From contig JBBQAA010000078.1 of the NCBI GenBank assembly GCA_038276395.1, positions 1-40,794 of the forward strand: 40,794 nucleotides of DNA. Direction: 5' to 3'. This DNA comes from JBBQAA01 sp038276395. GTDB lineage: Bacteria; Actinomycetota; Thermoleophilia; Solirubrobacterales; Solirubrobacteraceae. Under the pieces are notes generated by a model that was not told the origin of the DNA, ran no database searches, and saw only the letters and a list, made by a program, of their open reading frames with translations. A program made the position numbers and the translations under genes. This document shows, in pieces, positions 15,225 to 22,604 of this stretch (its first letter is position 1; every line of letters begins with the position of its first letter).

Positions 15225-15612
15225 GTGCCCGCCCTCGTCCTCGAGTTCGTCACCGAACCCGCGTGCCCCTGCTCGTGAGGGCTTGAGCCGGTGTTCGCCG
15301 GCTGGAGCGGGAGTTCGGCGACCGGGTGCGGGTCAAGGTCGTGATGGCCGGGCTTGCCCGCTCGGCCCCGGAACCGGAGGCCGGCGCGCGGGAGGGGCTC
15401 GACGTCGCCGATGCTACCGGGATGCCGGTCGACGCCCGCGGGTTCTGGGAGAGCCCCATCGCCTCCTCATACCCCGCCTGCCCGGCCGCGGTTGCGGCGC
15501 GGGAGCCGGGACTCGCCGCGCCCCTCCTGCGCCGTCTGCGCGTGGGTCTGCGCGCGCGGCGGGAGCGGCTCGACACGCCCGAGGCGGGCGCGCCCGGAGC
15601 GCTGCGGGACGG
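15225..15612 (+). pseudogene. Remnant of a DsbA-family (thioredoxin-fold) protein gene
   Basis: The frame from GTG 15225 reads VPALVLEFVTEPACPCS and hits TGA at 15276-15278, where family members have the Trp of a CPxS/C-W-G motif. The next residues GLEP continue in the same frame, then a frameshift near 15290 leads to VRRLEREFGDRVRVKVVMAGLA in another frame. Later blocks GMPVDARGFWESPIASSYPACPAAVAA and RRLRVGLRARRERLDTPEA match the family order, but a segment of several dozen residues between them and the whole C-terminal part are missing. So it carries a nonsense change, a frameshift and deletions, which is hard to explain by sequencing error alone. Its end is not definable; the last recognisable block is near 15590. 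Originally a disulfide oxidoreductase-like cytoplasmic protein. Confidence 0.7.
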
Positions 15613-15645
15613 GCGTGCTGTGGAGCGCCGCGTAGGCGGGCTCGT

Positions 15646-15651
15646 TAGGCT
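15646..15651 (+). promoter_or_regulatory. Candidate -10 (TAGGCT) for the small membrane protein
   Basis: TAGGCT ends nine bases before GTG 15661. It lies in the decayed region downstream of the DsbA remnant, and no Shine-Dalgarno is present. Confidence 0.5.
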
Positions 15652-15660
15652 GCGCCCGTC

Positions 15661-16065
15661 GTGCCCCGCCGGCTCCTCGTCCTGGCGCTGATCGCGCTCC
15701 TCATCGCCCCCGCGGCCGCCCGGGCGGCCGACCCGTTCGGCGCGAATCCCACGGACGTCCAGCCGCCCCCGCCGCCCGTCCAGACGGTCACCACGACCTC
15801 CTCGGCCCAGGGCGGCACGACCGGCGGCCTCTCGGGCGGCGCGAAGACGGCGCTCCTGCTCGGCGCGCTCGTCCTGTTCGGCGGCATCGCCTTCGTCATC
15901 GTCCGCGACGCGCGCCGCTCCGCGCCGGGGCGACGCGGGGGAGCGGCCACCGCCGCCGGGGGTCCGGGCGGGGGGCCAAGGCCCGCGCCCACCCCGCCGC
16001 CGCCCGGCGCCCGGGGCCGCCCGACCGGCAAGGGCTCGGCGGCGCGCAGGCGGCGCAAGCGGTAG
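15661..16065 (+). CDS. Small secreted or membrane protein of unknown function
   Basis: A 134-residue protein. Residues 1-23 form a signal peptide (PRRLLVLALIALLIAPAAARA, likely cut after ARA). A Pro/Gln/Thr-rich extracytoplasmic stretch (DPFGANPTDVQPPPPP) follows, then one transmembrane helix (about 62-80, ALLLGALVLFGGIAFVIV) and a strongly basic Arg/Gly/Pro cytoplasmic tail ending RRRRKR. The architecture is signal peptide, short outer loop, helix, basic tail. I recall similar proteins in Thermoleophilia but know no function. The start is GTG at the normal distance from a TANNNT hexamer. It converges on the sigma-factor remnant with only three bases between them and is the only intact gene in this decayed patch. 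Confidence 0.75.
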   Translation: MPRRLLVLALIALLIAPAAARAADPFGANPTDVQPPPPPVQTVTTTSSAQGGTTGGLSGGAKTALLLGALVLFGGIAFVIVRDARRSAPGRRGGAATAAGGPGGGPRPAPTPPPPGARGRPTGKGSAARRRRKR

Positions 16066-16068
16066 GGC

Positions 16069-16537
16069 TCAGGCGACGGCGGCGAACAGCGCGCGGCGGC
16101 GTCGAGGCTCTGGCGCAGGGTGCGCTTGAGCTGACCGTGGATCTGGCAGACGCGGCTCTCGGAGACCCCGAGGACCTCGCCGGCCTCGCGCAGCGAGAGG
16201 TCGCCTCGGAGTTCGCGATCGCGTCCATACACGCGCGCAGGTCCCGGAGCCCGACGCCCAGCGCGCCGGCGAGCTCGGCCTCGCTGGGCCGCCGGTCGTC
16301 GAGGGCGAAGAAGGCGTTCCGGGCGCGGGCGATGTCCCGCTCCCAGCGGCGCAGCGAGCGCGGGACCCAGTCCTGGCGGCGCAGCTCGTCGAGCACGGCC
16401 CCGTGGATCCGGGTCCAGGCGAACTGTTCGATCGTCGCGCCCTTGGCCGGGTCGTAGCGGTCGAGCGAGTGGATGAGGGCGCCACCGCCGACCACGCGCG
16501 CGCTCGTCTCCGCCGATGTCGCCTTCGCCGAGGTCAC
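16069..16537 (-). pseudogene. Remnant of a WhiG/FliA-type sigma factor gene
   Basis: Region 2 is recognisable: LIHSLDRYDPAKGATIEQFA, TRIHGAVLDELRRQDWVPRS, then a region-3 start (RRPSEAELAGALGVGLRDL, MDAIANSE). At about 16200-16215 the frame changes and directly continues as DLSLREAGEVLGVSESRVCQ and IHGQLKRTLRQSL, the helix-turn-helix of region 4.2. The roughly 70 residues that normally lie between (rest of region 3, region 4.1) are absent. A second shift near the end would restore ALFAAVA and the TGA at 16069-16071. The N-terminal part of region 1.2/2.1 is also unrecognisable. This is a dead sigma factor of the motility/sporulation (sigma-28) group. Confidence 0.75.
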
Positions 16538-16621
16538 CGGCCTCGTCTGGGTCGCGCCCGACGCCTCTCCCGCGCCGGCGCCGAGGAGCCACCGCCCCCG
16601 AGCGAAGCGCGCCCGGCCTCG

Positions 16622-17638
16622 TCAGGCCCGCCCCACGACCCCCGCCTCGTCCGTCACGCGACCGATCACCCGCGCGCCGGGATGAAAGCCCGCGAGCAGC
16701 GCCGCCGCCGGCTCACCGGCGTCCGGCTCCACGATCGCCACGAAGCCGCAGCCCATGTTGAAGACGCGATGCATCTCCTCCTCGCTCACCCCGCCGAGGC
16801 GCGCGACGAGCCCGAAGACCGGCGGCGCGGGCAGCGGATCCTCGATCGCGTAGCCGATCCCCGCCCCCAGCCGCAGGAGGTTCGAGAGCCCGCCGCCCGT
16901 GATGTGCGCGAGCCCGTGCACCGCTGGGCCCGACCGGAGCAGCGCGAGCGCCGCGCGCACGTAGATCACCGTGGGCTCGAGCAGTACGTCGGCCACCGAG
17001 GCCCCGCCGAGCTCCTCCGGCCGCTCCTCGAGCCCGAGCGCGCCCAGCCCGAGCAGCGCGTGGCGAGCGAGGGTCAGCCCGTTGGAGTGCACGCCGGAGG
17101 ACGGGACCCCCACGAGCACGTCGCCGGGCGCGATGGCCGCGCCGTCGAGCACCGCGTCGAGCGCCACCGTGCCGTAGGCGGCGGCCGTCAGGTCGTAGCC
17201 GCGCACGAGCTCGGGGATCTGCGCGAGCTCGCCGCCCGGGATCTCGATCCCCGCCGCCTCGGCTCCCGCCTTGAGGCCGACGGCGATGGCCCGCAGCACC
17301 GCGGGGTCGGGCTCCTCGACCGCGATGTAGTCGACGAGCGCGACGGGCTCGGCGCCGACGCACACGAGGTCGTTGACGTTCATCGCCACGCAGTCGATCC
17401 CCACGGTCTCCCACCGCCCGGTGGCCTCGGCGATCTTCAGCTTCGTCCCCACGCCGTCGCAGCACACGGCGAGCCCGAGGGAGTCGGTCAGGCGCAGCAC
17501 GCTCGCGTAGTGGCCCGACGAGAGGACCGAGCGGGAGGGCCGGCCCGGGTCGATCGTGCGGAGGACCTCGACCAGGGCGCGGACGCCCGCGTCGGCCTCG
17601 TCGAGGTCGACCCCGGTGGCGGAGTAGGCGTCGCTCAT
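16622..17638 (-). CDS. purM: Phosphoribosylformylglycinamidine cyclo-ligase (AIR synthetase)
   Basis: A 338-residue enzyme that closes the imidazole ring (FGAM plus ATP to AIR) in purine synthesis. Motifs: SVLSSGHYAS, CDGVGTKLKIAEATGRW, AMNVNDLVCVGAEPVALVDYIA, GVPSSGVHSNGLTLAR, and HITGGGLSNLLRL, all diagnostic of PurM and in the expected order and spacing. The glycine-rich C-terminal part includes FNMGCGFVAIVEPD. Full length. The ATG (17638) overlaps the uppP stop (ATGA), so a purine gene is the last gene of an otherwise envelope-lipid transcription unit; no other pur gene is in the window. The large upstream extension of the open frame lies over uppP and is not coding. Confidence 0.96.
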   Translation of the reverse strand: MSDAYSATGVDLDEADAGVRALVEVLRTIDPGRPSRSVLSSGHYASVLRLTDSLGLAVCCDGVGTKLKIAEATGRWETVGIDCVAMNVNDLVCVGAEPVALVDYIAVEEPDPAVLRAIAVGLKAGAEAAGIEIPGGELAQIPELVRGYDLTAAAYGTVALDAVLDGAAIAPGDVLVGVPSSGVHSNGLTLARHALLGLGALGLEERPEELGGASVADVLLEPTVIYVRAALALLRSGPAVHGLAHITGGGLSNLLRLGAGIGYAIEDPLPAPPVFGLVARLGGVSEEEMHRVFNMGCGFVAIVEPDAGEPAAALLAGFHPGARVIGRVTDEAGVVGRA

Positions 17639-18438
17639 GCGCGCGCCCGATCCTGCCCGAGGCGGCGGACGACGAGCCCGGCGAGCGCGAGCCGATAGAG
17701 CGCGTAGGGAGCGAGCGAGCGGTCGCGCTCGACCTGGCGGATGAGCCACGTCGAGCCGAGGGTGGAGGCGAAGGAGGCACCGGCCCCGAGCGCGAAGGGC
17801 CCGCGCAGCTCGGGCGGGAGGCCGCGACCGCGCAGGCGCGTGCCCTTGAGCAGGGAGGCGCCGGCGATGATCGGGAGCGCGACGTGGCGGGAGAGGGCGT
17901 TGGCGTCCTCCCGCGTGAAGCCGAGTCGCCGGGCGGCGGTCAGCGTCGCGCCGTTCCGCGAGACGCCGGGCACGAGGGCGCACGCCTGCGCCAAGCCGAG
18001 GGCGAGCGCGTCGGCGAGCCCCGCGTCCTCCCGGCGGCGGGCCTGGGGGGCGCCGTCGGCCCACAGCATCGCCAGCGCGCCGAGCGCCAGCCCGACGGCG
18101 ATGCTCGGGGGCGTGCCCAGGCGCTCCTCGATCGGGCGCTCGAGCGTGTAGCCGGCGAGCGCGGGAGGGACGAACGAGCCAAGCAGAAGGACGGCGCGAC
18201 GCAGGTCGAATCCCCGCGCGGCCTCCTCCACCTCGCCGCGCAGGGCGAGGAGCAGCGCCGCCGCCGTCCCGGCGTGCAGCGCGACCTCGAAGGCCTTGCG
18301 CAGCTCGGGGTCGAGCTCCGCGTAGGGGCGGCGCAGCAGCCAGGGGACGAGCGTGACGTGGCCCGAGGAGGAGATCGGCAGGAGCTCGGCCGGGCCGTGC
18401 AGCAGCCCGAGCAGCAGCGCGTCGCCGCTACGGAGCAT
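17635..18438 (-). CDS. uppP: Undecaprenyl-diphosphatase (UppP/BacA family)
   Basis: A 267-residue polytopic membrane enzyme that removes the terminal phosphate of undecaprenyl diphosphate, recycling the lipid carrier for peptidoglycan and glycan synthesis. The first signature is GPAELLPISSSGHVTLVPW with the catalytic Glu; the second is VPGVSRNGATLTAARRLGF. In most UppP proteins the latter reads PGxSRSG, so Ser-to-Asn is a mild departure; the catalytic Arg and Ser remain. Around seven membrane segments. It overlaps dedA by 11 bases and purM by four. Sequence between the motifs is shorter and more Arg-rich than in E. coli BacA. Activity probable from motifs and context. Confidence 0.9.
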   Translation of the reverse strand: MLRSGDALLLGLLHGPAELLPISSSGHVTLVPWLLRRPYAELDPELRKAFEVALHAGTAAALLLALRGEVEEAARGFDLRRAVLLLGSFVPPALAGYTLERPIEERLGTPPSIAVGLALGALAMLWADGAPQARRREDAGLADALALGLAQACALVPGVSRNGATLTAARRLGFTREDANALSRHVALPIIAGASLLKGTRLRGRGLPPELRGPFALGAGASFASTLGSTWLIRQVERDRSLAPYALYRLALAGLVVRRLGQDRARA

Positions 18439-19084
18439 CCGGCGCGGCGGCGGCCGTGCCGCGGCCCCGCCACCAGCGCGCGCCGTAGTACACGACGGCG
18501 ACCACGATCGCCGCGAGCACGGCGTAGTCGAGGTAGTGCAGGTAGCCCTTCCAGTCCCGCCACGAGCCGCCGGCCTGCTGGCCGATAAAGCCGAGGAGCA
18601 GGACCCAGGGCACGCAGCCCGCGAAGGTGAGGATCGAGAAGCGCCAGAAGGGCATCCGCGCCACGCCCGCGGGCAGCGAGATGAACGTCCGCACCACCGG
18701 GAGCATCCGCGAGAAGAAGACCGCCCAGCCGCCCCAGCGCTCGAACCAGGCGTCGGCGCGGCGGAGCTGCCTCGGGGTGATGTGGAGCTTCGCTCCGTGC
18801 TGCTCGAGCAGCTCGACCCGCCCGAAGTAGCCGACGCCGTAGGCGATCCACGATCCGACGAGGTTGGCCACCGAGCCGACGAGGACGATCGTGAAGAGGC
18901 TCCACTTCCCGTTGGAGACGTTGAAGCCGGCGAAGAGCATCGTCGCCTCCGAGGGGATCGGGATGCACGCGCTCTCGAGCGTCATCAGCACGAACACCCC
19001 GGCGAGGCCGATGCTGTCGATCGTGTTGACGGCGAAGGTGGCGAGCGACTCCGTGACGGAGCCGAGGATGAGGGGAACGCGCAC
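18428..19084 (-). CDS. DedA family membrane protein
   Basis: A 218-residue DedA/VTT-domain protein. Visible features: LESACIPIPSEATMLFAGF, the conserved ESxxxPxPsE block; GYFGRVELLEQHGAKLHITP; and the FFSRMLPVVRTFISLPAGVARMP segment with the conserved Arg residues and PAG. Members of this family have recently been shown to transport (flip) undecaprenyl phosphate across the membrane. The next gene is uppP, which fits that role. I place the start at GTG 19084, with a TANNNT hexamer eight bases upstream. A longer open frame exists but would run into the divergent aminotransferase gene. Confidence 0.9.
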   Translation of the reverse strand: MRVPLILGSVTESLATFAVNTIDSIGLAGVFVLMTLESACIPIPSEATMLFAGFNVSNGKWSLFTIVLVGSVANLVGSWIAYGVGYFGRVELLEQHGAKLHITPRQLRRADAWFERWGGWAVFFSRMLPVVRTFISLPAGVARMPFWRFSILTFAGCVPWVLLLGFIGQQAGGSWRDWKGYLHYLDYAVLAAIVVAVVYYGARWWRGRGTAAAAPDAP

Positions 19085-19092
19085 GGCCCGGG

Positions 19093-19098
19093 AGAGTA
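19093..19098 (-). promoter_or_regulatory. Candidate -10 (TACTCT) for dedA-uppP-purM
   Basis: On the minus strand TACTCT ends eight bases before GTG 19084. It faces the plus-strand hexamer at 19108-19113 in a 40-base divergent gap, so the two promoters would overlap upstream and may be jointly controlled. Confidence 0.5.
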
Positions 19099-19107
19099 CC
19101 TCCGGGC

Positions 19108-19113
19108 TAGTGT
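19108..19113 (+). promoter_or_regulatory. Candidate -10 (TAGTGT) for the aminotransferase
   Basis: TAGTGT ends 11 bases before ATG 19125. No Shine-Dalgarno is present in the interval. This is the longest spacing in the leaderless set. Confidence 0.4.
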
Positions 19114-19124
19114 CCGCCGCCTGA

Positions 19125-20213
19125 ATGACCGTCCCGCTCTTCGACACGGAGACCCCGCTCGTGCCGCTGCGCGAGCGCCTGGAGGAGACCGCGCTGGCCA
19201 CGCTGCGCTCGGGGCGCTTCATCCTCGGCCCCGAGGTCGCGGCCTTCGAGGCGGAGCTCGCGGCGGCGGTCGGGTGCGGTTACGCCGTGGGTGTGGGGAA
19301 CGGCACCGACGCGCTCACGCTCGCGCTGCGGGCGATGGGGGTCGGCCCGGAGGACGAGGTCGTCGTCCCCTCCTTCACCTTCTACGCGAGCGTCGAGGCG
19401 ATCCCGCCTGCGGGCGGCGTGCCGGTCTTCTGCGACGTCGACCCGGCGACCTTCAACGTCACCCCGGAGACGGTCCGGGCGGCGCTCACGCCGCGCACGA
19501 AGGCCGTCATCGCCGTCGACCTGTTCGGCAACCCGGCGCCGATCCCGGAGATCGCCGCGCTCGGGGTGCCGGTCCTCGAGGACGCCGCCCAGGCCGCCGG
19601 CGGGAGCCTCGGCGGGGTGCCGGCGGGCGCGCTGGGGACGGCGGCGACGTTCTCCTTCTTCCCCTCGAAGAACCTCGGCGGGTTCGGTGACGGCGGGGCG
19701 GTGACGACGGACGAGGAAGGGATCGCCGAGGCCGTGCGGGTCCTCCGCTTCCACGGCTCGCGGGACAAGCGCATCTTCGAGCAGATCGGCGTCAACTCGC
19801 GGCTCGACGCGCTGCAGGCCGCGCTCCTGCGCGTGCTCCTGCCCTTGCTCCCGGCGTGGGCCGAGGGCCGCCGCGCCGCCGCGCGCCACTACGCCGAGGC
19901 GGGGCTCGGGGAGCTCGTCGCGCTGCCCGAGGCCGCGCCCGACGCGGCGCCCGCCTGGCACCTCTACGTGATCCGCCACCCCGAGGCGGACCGGATCGCC
20001 GCCGCGCTTGGGGAGGCAGGGATCGGGGCGGCGCCGTACTACCGGCGGCCGGTCCACCTCCAGCCCGCGATGGCCGCCTATCCGCCGCGGGTGGCGCTGC
20101 CGGGGACGGAGGCCGCCGCCGCCGAGCATCTGGCGCTCCCCATGAGCCCGGTGCTGAGCGCCGCGCAGGCGCGTGAGGTCACCGAGGCCGTGCGCGCGGC
20201 GCTCGCGGCGTGA
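19125..20213 (+). CDS. DegT/DnrJ/EryC1/StrS family PLP-dependent aminotransferase
   Basis: A 362-residue sugar aminotransferase of fold-type I. The PLP lysine is Lys182 in TFSFFPSKNLGGFGDGG; other motifs are VGVGNGTDALTLAL, VPSFTFYASVEAI, CDVDPATFNV, VLEDAAQAAGG and FHGSRDKRIFEQIGVNSRLD. Such enzymes transfer an amino group from glutamate to a keto-sugar nucleotide. A nearby CapD-type 4,6-dehydratase (22605) would supply a 4-keto sugar, so a 4-amino-sugar (PglE-like, bacillosamine-type chemistry) is a reasonable inference. It begins the plus-strand surface-glycan island and its TGA overlaps the GTG of the DUF354 gene by four bases. Substrate not determinable from sequence alone. Confidence 0.93.
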   Translation: MTVPLFDTETPLVPLRERLEETALATLRSGRFILGPEVAAFEAELAAAVGCGYAVGVGNGTDALTLALRAMGVGPEDEVVVPSFTFYASVEAIPPAGGVPVFCDVDPATFNVTPETVRAALTPRTKAVIAVDLFGNPAPIPEIAALGVPVLEDAAQAAGGSLGGVPAGALGTAATFSFFPSKNLGGFGDGGAVTTDEEGIAEAVRVLRFHGSRDKRIFEQIGVNSRLDALQAALLRVLLPLLPAWAEGRRAAARHYAEAGLGELVALPEAAPDAAPAWHLYVIRHPEADRIAAALGEAGIGAAPYYRRPVHLQPAMAAYPPRVALPGTEAAAAEHLALPMSPVLSAAQAREVTEAVRAALAA

Positions 20214-21211
20214 GGATCTGGGCCGACCTCACGAACTCGCCGCACGTGCTCGTGCTCGCGCCGATTATCCGCGCGCTGGGGGCGGAGGGCCACTCGGTCG
20301 AGATCACGGCGCGGGACTTCGCCCAGACGCTCGAGCTCGCCGAGCGTCACGGCCTCGCCCACACGGCGATCGGCACCCACCGCGGCGAGCGGCTCGGCGC
20401 CAAGGCCCTCGGGCTCGCCGACCGCTCGCTCGCGCTCGCGCGCTGGGCCCGGCGGCGCCCGCGCTTCGAGCTCGCCCTCGGCCACGGCTCGAACGACGTC
20501 ACCGTGGCCGCGCGGCTGCTCCGCATCCCCTGCTCGACGATGTTCGACTACGAGTGGGCCACGGTCCAGCACACGATCAACTGCCGCCTGGCGCAGGGCG
20601 TCGTCGTGCCCGACGCGATCCCCCCCGAGCGCCTCGCGCGCTACGGCGCGCTCGGGAAGCTCCACCCCTACCCGGGGCTCAAGGAGGAGTACTACCTGAG
20701 CGCCTTCGAACCCGACCCGGCCGCGCCCGCAGAGCTCGGGCTCGATCCCGGCGAGCCGTTCGCGCTCGTGCGCACCCCGCCCGCGGTCTCGCTCTACCAC
20801 CGCTTCGAGAACCCGCTGTTCGCCGCCGTGCTGGAACGGCTCCGGGAGTCCCACCGCGTCGTCGTGCTGCCCCGCACGCCGGAGCAGCGGGCCGAGCTCG
20901 CCGCTCAGGGCGGGTTCGTCGTGCCCGAGCACGCCGTGGACGCACCCTCGCTCGTCGGCCTGGCCGAGCTCGTCGTCTCCGCGGGCGGGACGATGAACCG
21001 CGAGGCCGTCGCCCTGGGCACGCCGGTGTGGACGGTGTTCGAGGGCCGGCTCGGCGCGGTCGACGAGGCGCTCATCGCCGACGGGCGGCTGCGGCGGCTG
21101 ACGCGTCCGGAGGACCTCGCGGCGCCGTCGGGTGAGAGCCCGCGCCCGGAGCGCATCCGCCGCGATCCGGCGGAGCTGGCGCGGCTCCTCCTCGCCCCCG
21201 CGGTGCGGTAG
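20210..21211 (+). CDS. DUF354 family protein (GT-B-like fold)
   Basis: A 333-residue protein matching DUF354, typified by the start RIWADLTNSPHVLVLAPII. Other blocks: ALGHGSNDVTVAARLLRIP, STMFDYEWATVQHTINCRLA, and near the C-terminus ELVVSAGGTMNREAVALGTPVWTVF, resembling the nucleotide-binding C-terminal half of UDP-GlcNAc 2-epimerases and GT-B glycosyltransferases. The enzymatic activity of the family is not established; a role in surface polysaccharide or glycolipid synthesis is inferred from fold and neighbours. The GTG start overlaps the aminotransferase stop. Its TAG stop forms part of a TANNNT hexamer for the next gene. Confidence 0.88.
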   Translation: MRIWADLTNSPHVLVLAPIIRALGAEGHSVEITARDFAQTLELAERHGLAHTAIGTHRGERLGAKALGLADRSLALARWARRRPRFELALGHGSNDVTVAARLLRIPCSTMFDYEWATVQHTINCRLAQGVVVPDAIPPERLARYGALGKLHPYPGLKEEYYLSAFEPDPAAPAELGLDPGEPFALVRTPPAVSLYHRFENPLFAAVLERLRESHRVVVLPRTPEQRAELAAQGGFVVPEHAVDAPSLVGLAELVVSAGGTMNREAVALGTPVWTVFEGRLGAVDEALIADGRLRRLTRPEDLAAPSGESPRPERIRRDPAELARLLLAPAVR

Positions 21212-21214
21212 CGT
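21209..21214 (+). promoter_or_regulatory. Candidate -10 (TAGCGT) formed on the DUF354 stop codon
   Basis: The TAG stop of the DUF354 gene plus CGT gives TAGCGT, ending seven bases before GTG 21222 of the amidase gene. No Shine-Dalgarno lies between. Confidence 0.45.
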
Positions 21215-21221
21215 GGCCTCC

Positions 21222-22592
21222 GTGGCCTCGTCTCCCTACCGCTCCGCCGCCGAGGTCGGCCGCGCCCTGCGCGCCGGCGAGCTCACCGCGCGCTCGGTCA
21301 CCGAGAACGCTCTGGCGCGCATCGACGCGCTCGAGCCACGCCTGAACGCCTTTCGGGTCGTACTGCACGAGGAGGCGCTCGCCGCCGCCGCCGCCGCTCA
21401 GGAGCGCCTCGACGCGGGGGAGGAGGCGCCGCTCCTCGGGATACCGGTCGCGGTCAAGGACAACGTCGACCTCGCGGGCCAGACGACCCAGTTCGGCACG
21501 GGCGCGCGCCGGGAGCCTGCGCGCGCGGACGCCGAGCTCGTTGCGCGCCTGCGCCGCGCGGGGGCGGTCATCGTCGGCAAGACCCACCTGCCCGAGCTGG
21601 CGATCTTTCCCTTCACCGACTCGAAGACGCACGGCATCACCCGCAACCCGTGGGACCCCGACCGCACGACCGGCGGCTCGAGCGGCGGCGCGGGCGCCGC
21701 CGTCGCCGCCGGGATGGTGCCGCTCGCCCACGCCACCGACGGCGGCGGCTCGATCCGCCTCCCCGCCGCCTTCTGCGGCCTGTTCGGCCTCAAGCCCACG
21801 CGCGATCTCGTCTCCCTGGGACCCGACCTCGAGCACTGGCACGGACTGTCGGTCGCCAACTGCGTCAGCCGCACCGTGCTCGACGGCGCGCTCTTCCTCG
21901 ACGTCGTGGCCGACGACCCGCATCCGTCCTACGCCGCCGCGGCGGGCCGCGAGCCCGGGCGGCTGCGCGTCGTCTGGACGGTCAAGCCGCCCGTCCCCGG
22001 CCCGGTCGCCAAGGACGCGAAGGCGGCGGTGCGGGAGACGGCGGAGCTCCTCGCCACCCTCGGCCACGCGGTGAGCGAGCGGGCGCCGACCTGGGGCGTG
22101 CTCCTGCCCGCCTTCCTGCCCCGCTGGGTGCGCGGCATCCGCGACGACGGCCGCGCCCTCGGCGACCCCGCCGCGCTCGAGCGCCGCACCCGCCAGCTCA
22201 TGGCCGCCGGGCGACCTTTCTCCGACGCCCGGGTCGCCCGGGCCCGCGAGCGCGGTGAGCGGGCGGCGGAGCGGATCGGGCGGCTGTGGGGCTCCTTCGA
22301 CGTCCTCATCACCCCGACCGTCCCCCATGCGGCCGAGCGGGCGGGGAAGTGGCAGGGCCGGAGCGCGCTGCGCACGACTAACCGCGCCGCCGTGACCGCG
22401 GCCTTCACGACCCCGTGGAACGTGACGGGCCAGCCCGCCGCCTCCGTGCCCGCCGGCTTCGACGCGGCGGGGATGCCGCGCTCCGTCCAGCTCGTCGGGC
22501 GCCGCGGCGCCGAGGAGACGCTCATCTCGCTGGCCGCGCAGCTCGAGTCCGCGCGGCCCTGGGCGCAGGAGGAACCCCCGCTCCACGTCTAG
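21222..22592 (+). CDS. Amidase signature family hydrolase
   Basis: A 456-residue amidase-signature enzyme. The Ser-cisSer-Lys triad is visible: Lys79 in VAVKDNVDLAG, cis-Ser154 in TGGSSGGAGAAVAAGM, nucleophile Ser177 in DGGGSIRLPAAFCGLFGLKPTR. Length and motif spacing match the family. The C-terminal half has DVLITPTVPHAA and TTPWNVTGQPAASVPAG, usual in stand-alone amidases acting on small amides rather than GatA. No gatB/gatC is adjacent, so a role in tRNA amidation is unlikely. The start is GTG 21222, seven bases after the TAGCGT hexamer; GTG 21213 is possible but overlaps the hexamer. Located within the glycan island, though its link to it is unclear. Substrate unknown. Confidence 0.93.
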   Translation: MASSPYRSAAEVGRALRAGELTARSVTENALARIDALEPRLNAFRVVLHEEALAAAAAAQERLDAGEEAPLLGIPVAVKDNVDLAGQTTQFGTGARREPARADAELVARLRRAGAVIVGKTHLPELAIFPFTDSKTHGITRNPWDPDRTTGGSSGGAGAAVAAGMVPLAHATDGGGSIRLPAAFCGLFGLKPTRDLVSLGPDLEHWHGLSVANCVSRTVLDGALFLDVVADDPHPSYAAAAGREPGRLRVVWTVKPPVPGPVAKDAKAAVRETAELLATLGHAVSERAPTWGVLLPAFLPRWVRGIRDDGRALGDPAALERRTRQLMAAGRPFSDARVARARERGERAAERIGRLWGSFDVLITPTVPHAAERAGKWQGRSALRTTNRAAVTAAFTTPWNVTGQPAASVPAGFDAAGMPRSVQLVGRRGAEETLISLAAQLESARPWAQEEPPLHV

Positions 22593-22595
22593 AAT
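22590..22595 (+). promoter_or_regulatory. Candidate -10 (TAGAAT) formed on the amidase stop codon
   Basis: The amidase TAG stop is the first half of TAGAAT, a strong -10 match, ending nine bases before ATG 22605. There is no Shine-Dalgarno in the interval. Confidence 0.55.
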
Positions 22596-22604
22596 TACCC
22601 GCGC

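Noticed and set aside
21213..21224. Upstream GTG at 21213 as the amidase start
   Set aside because: It overlaps the TAGCGT hexamer and would add only three residues; GTG 21222 gives the usual spacing seen at other genes.
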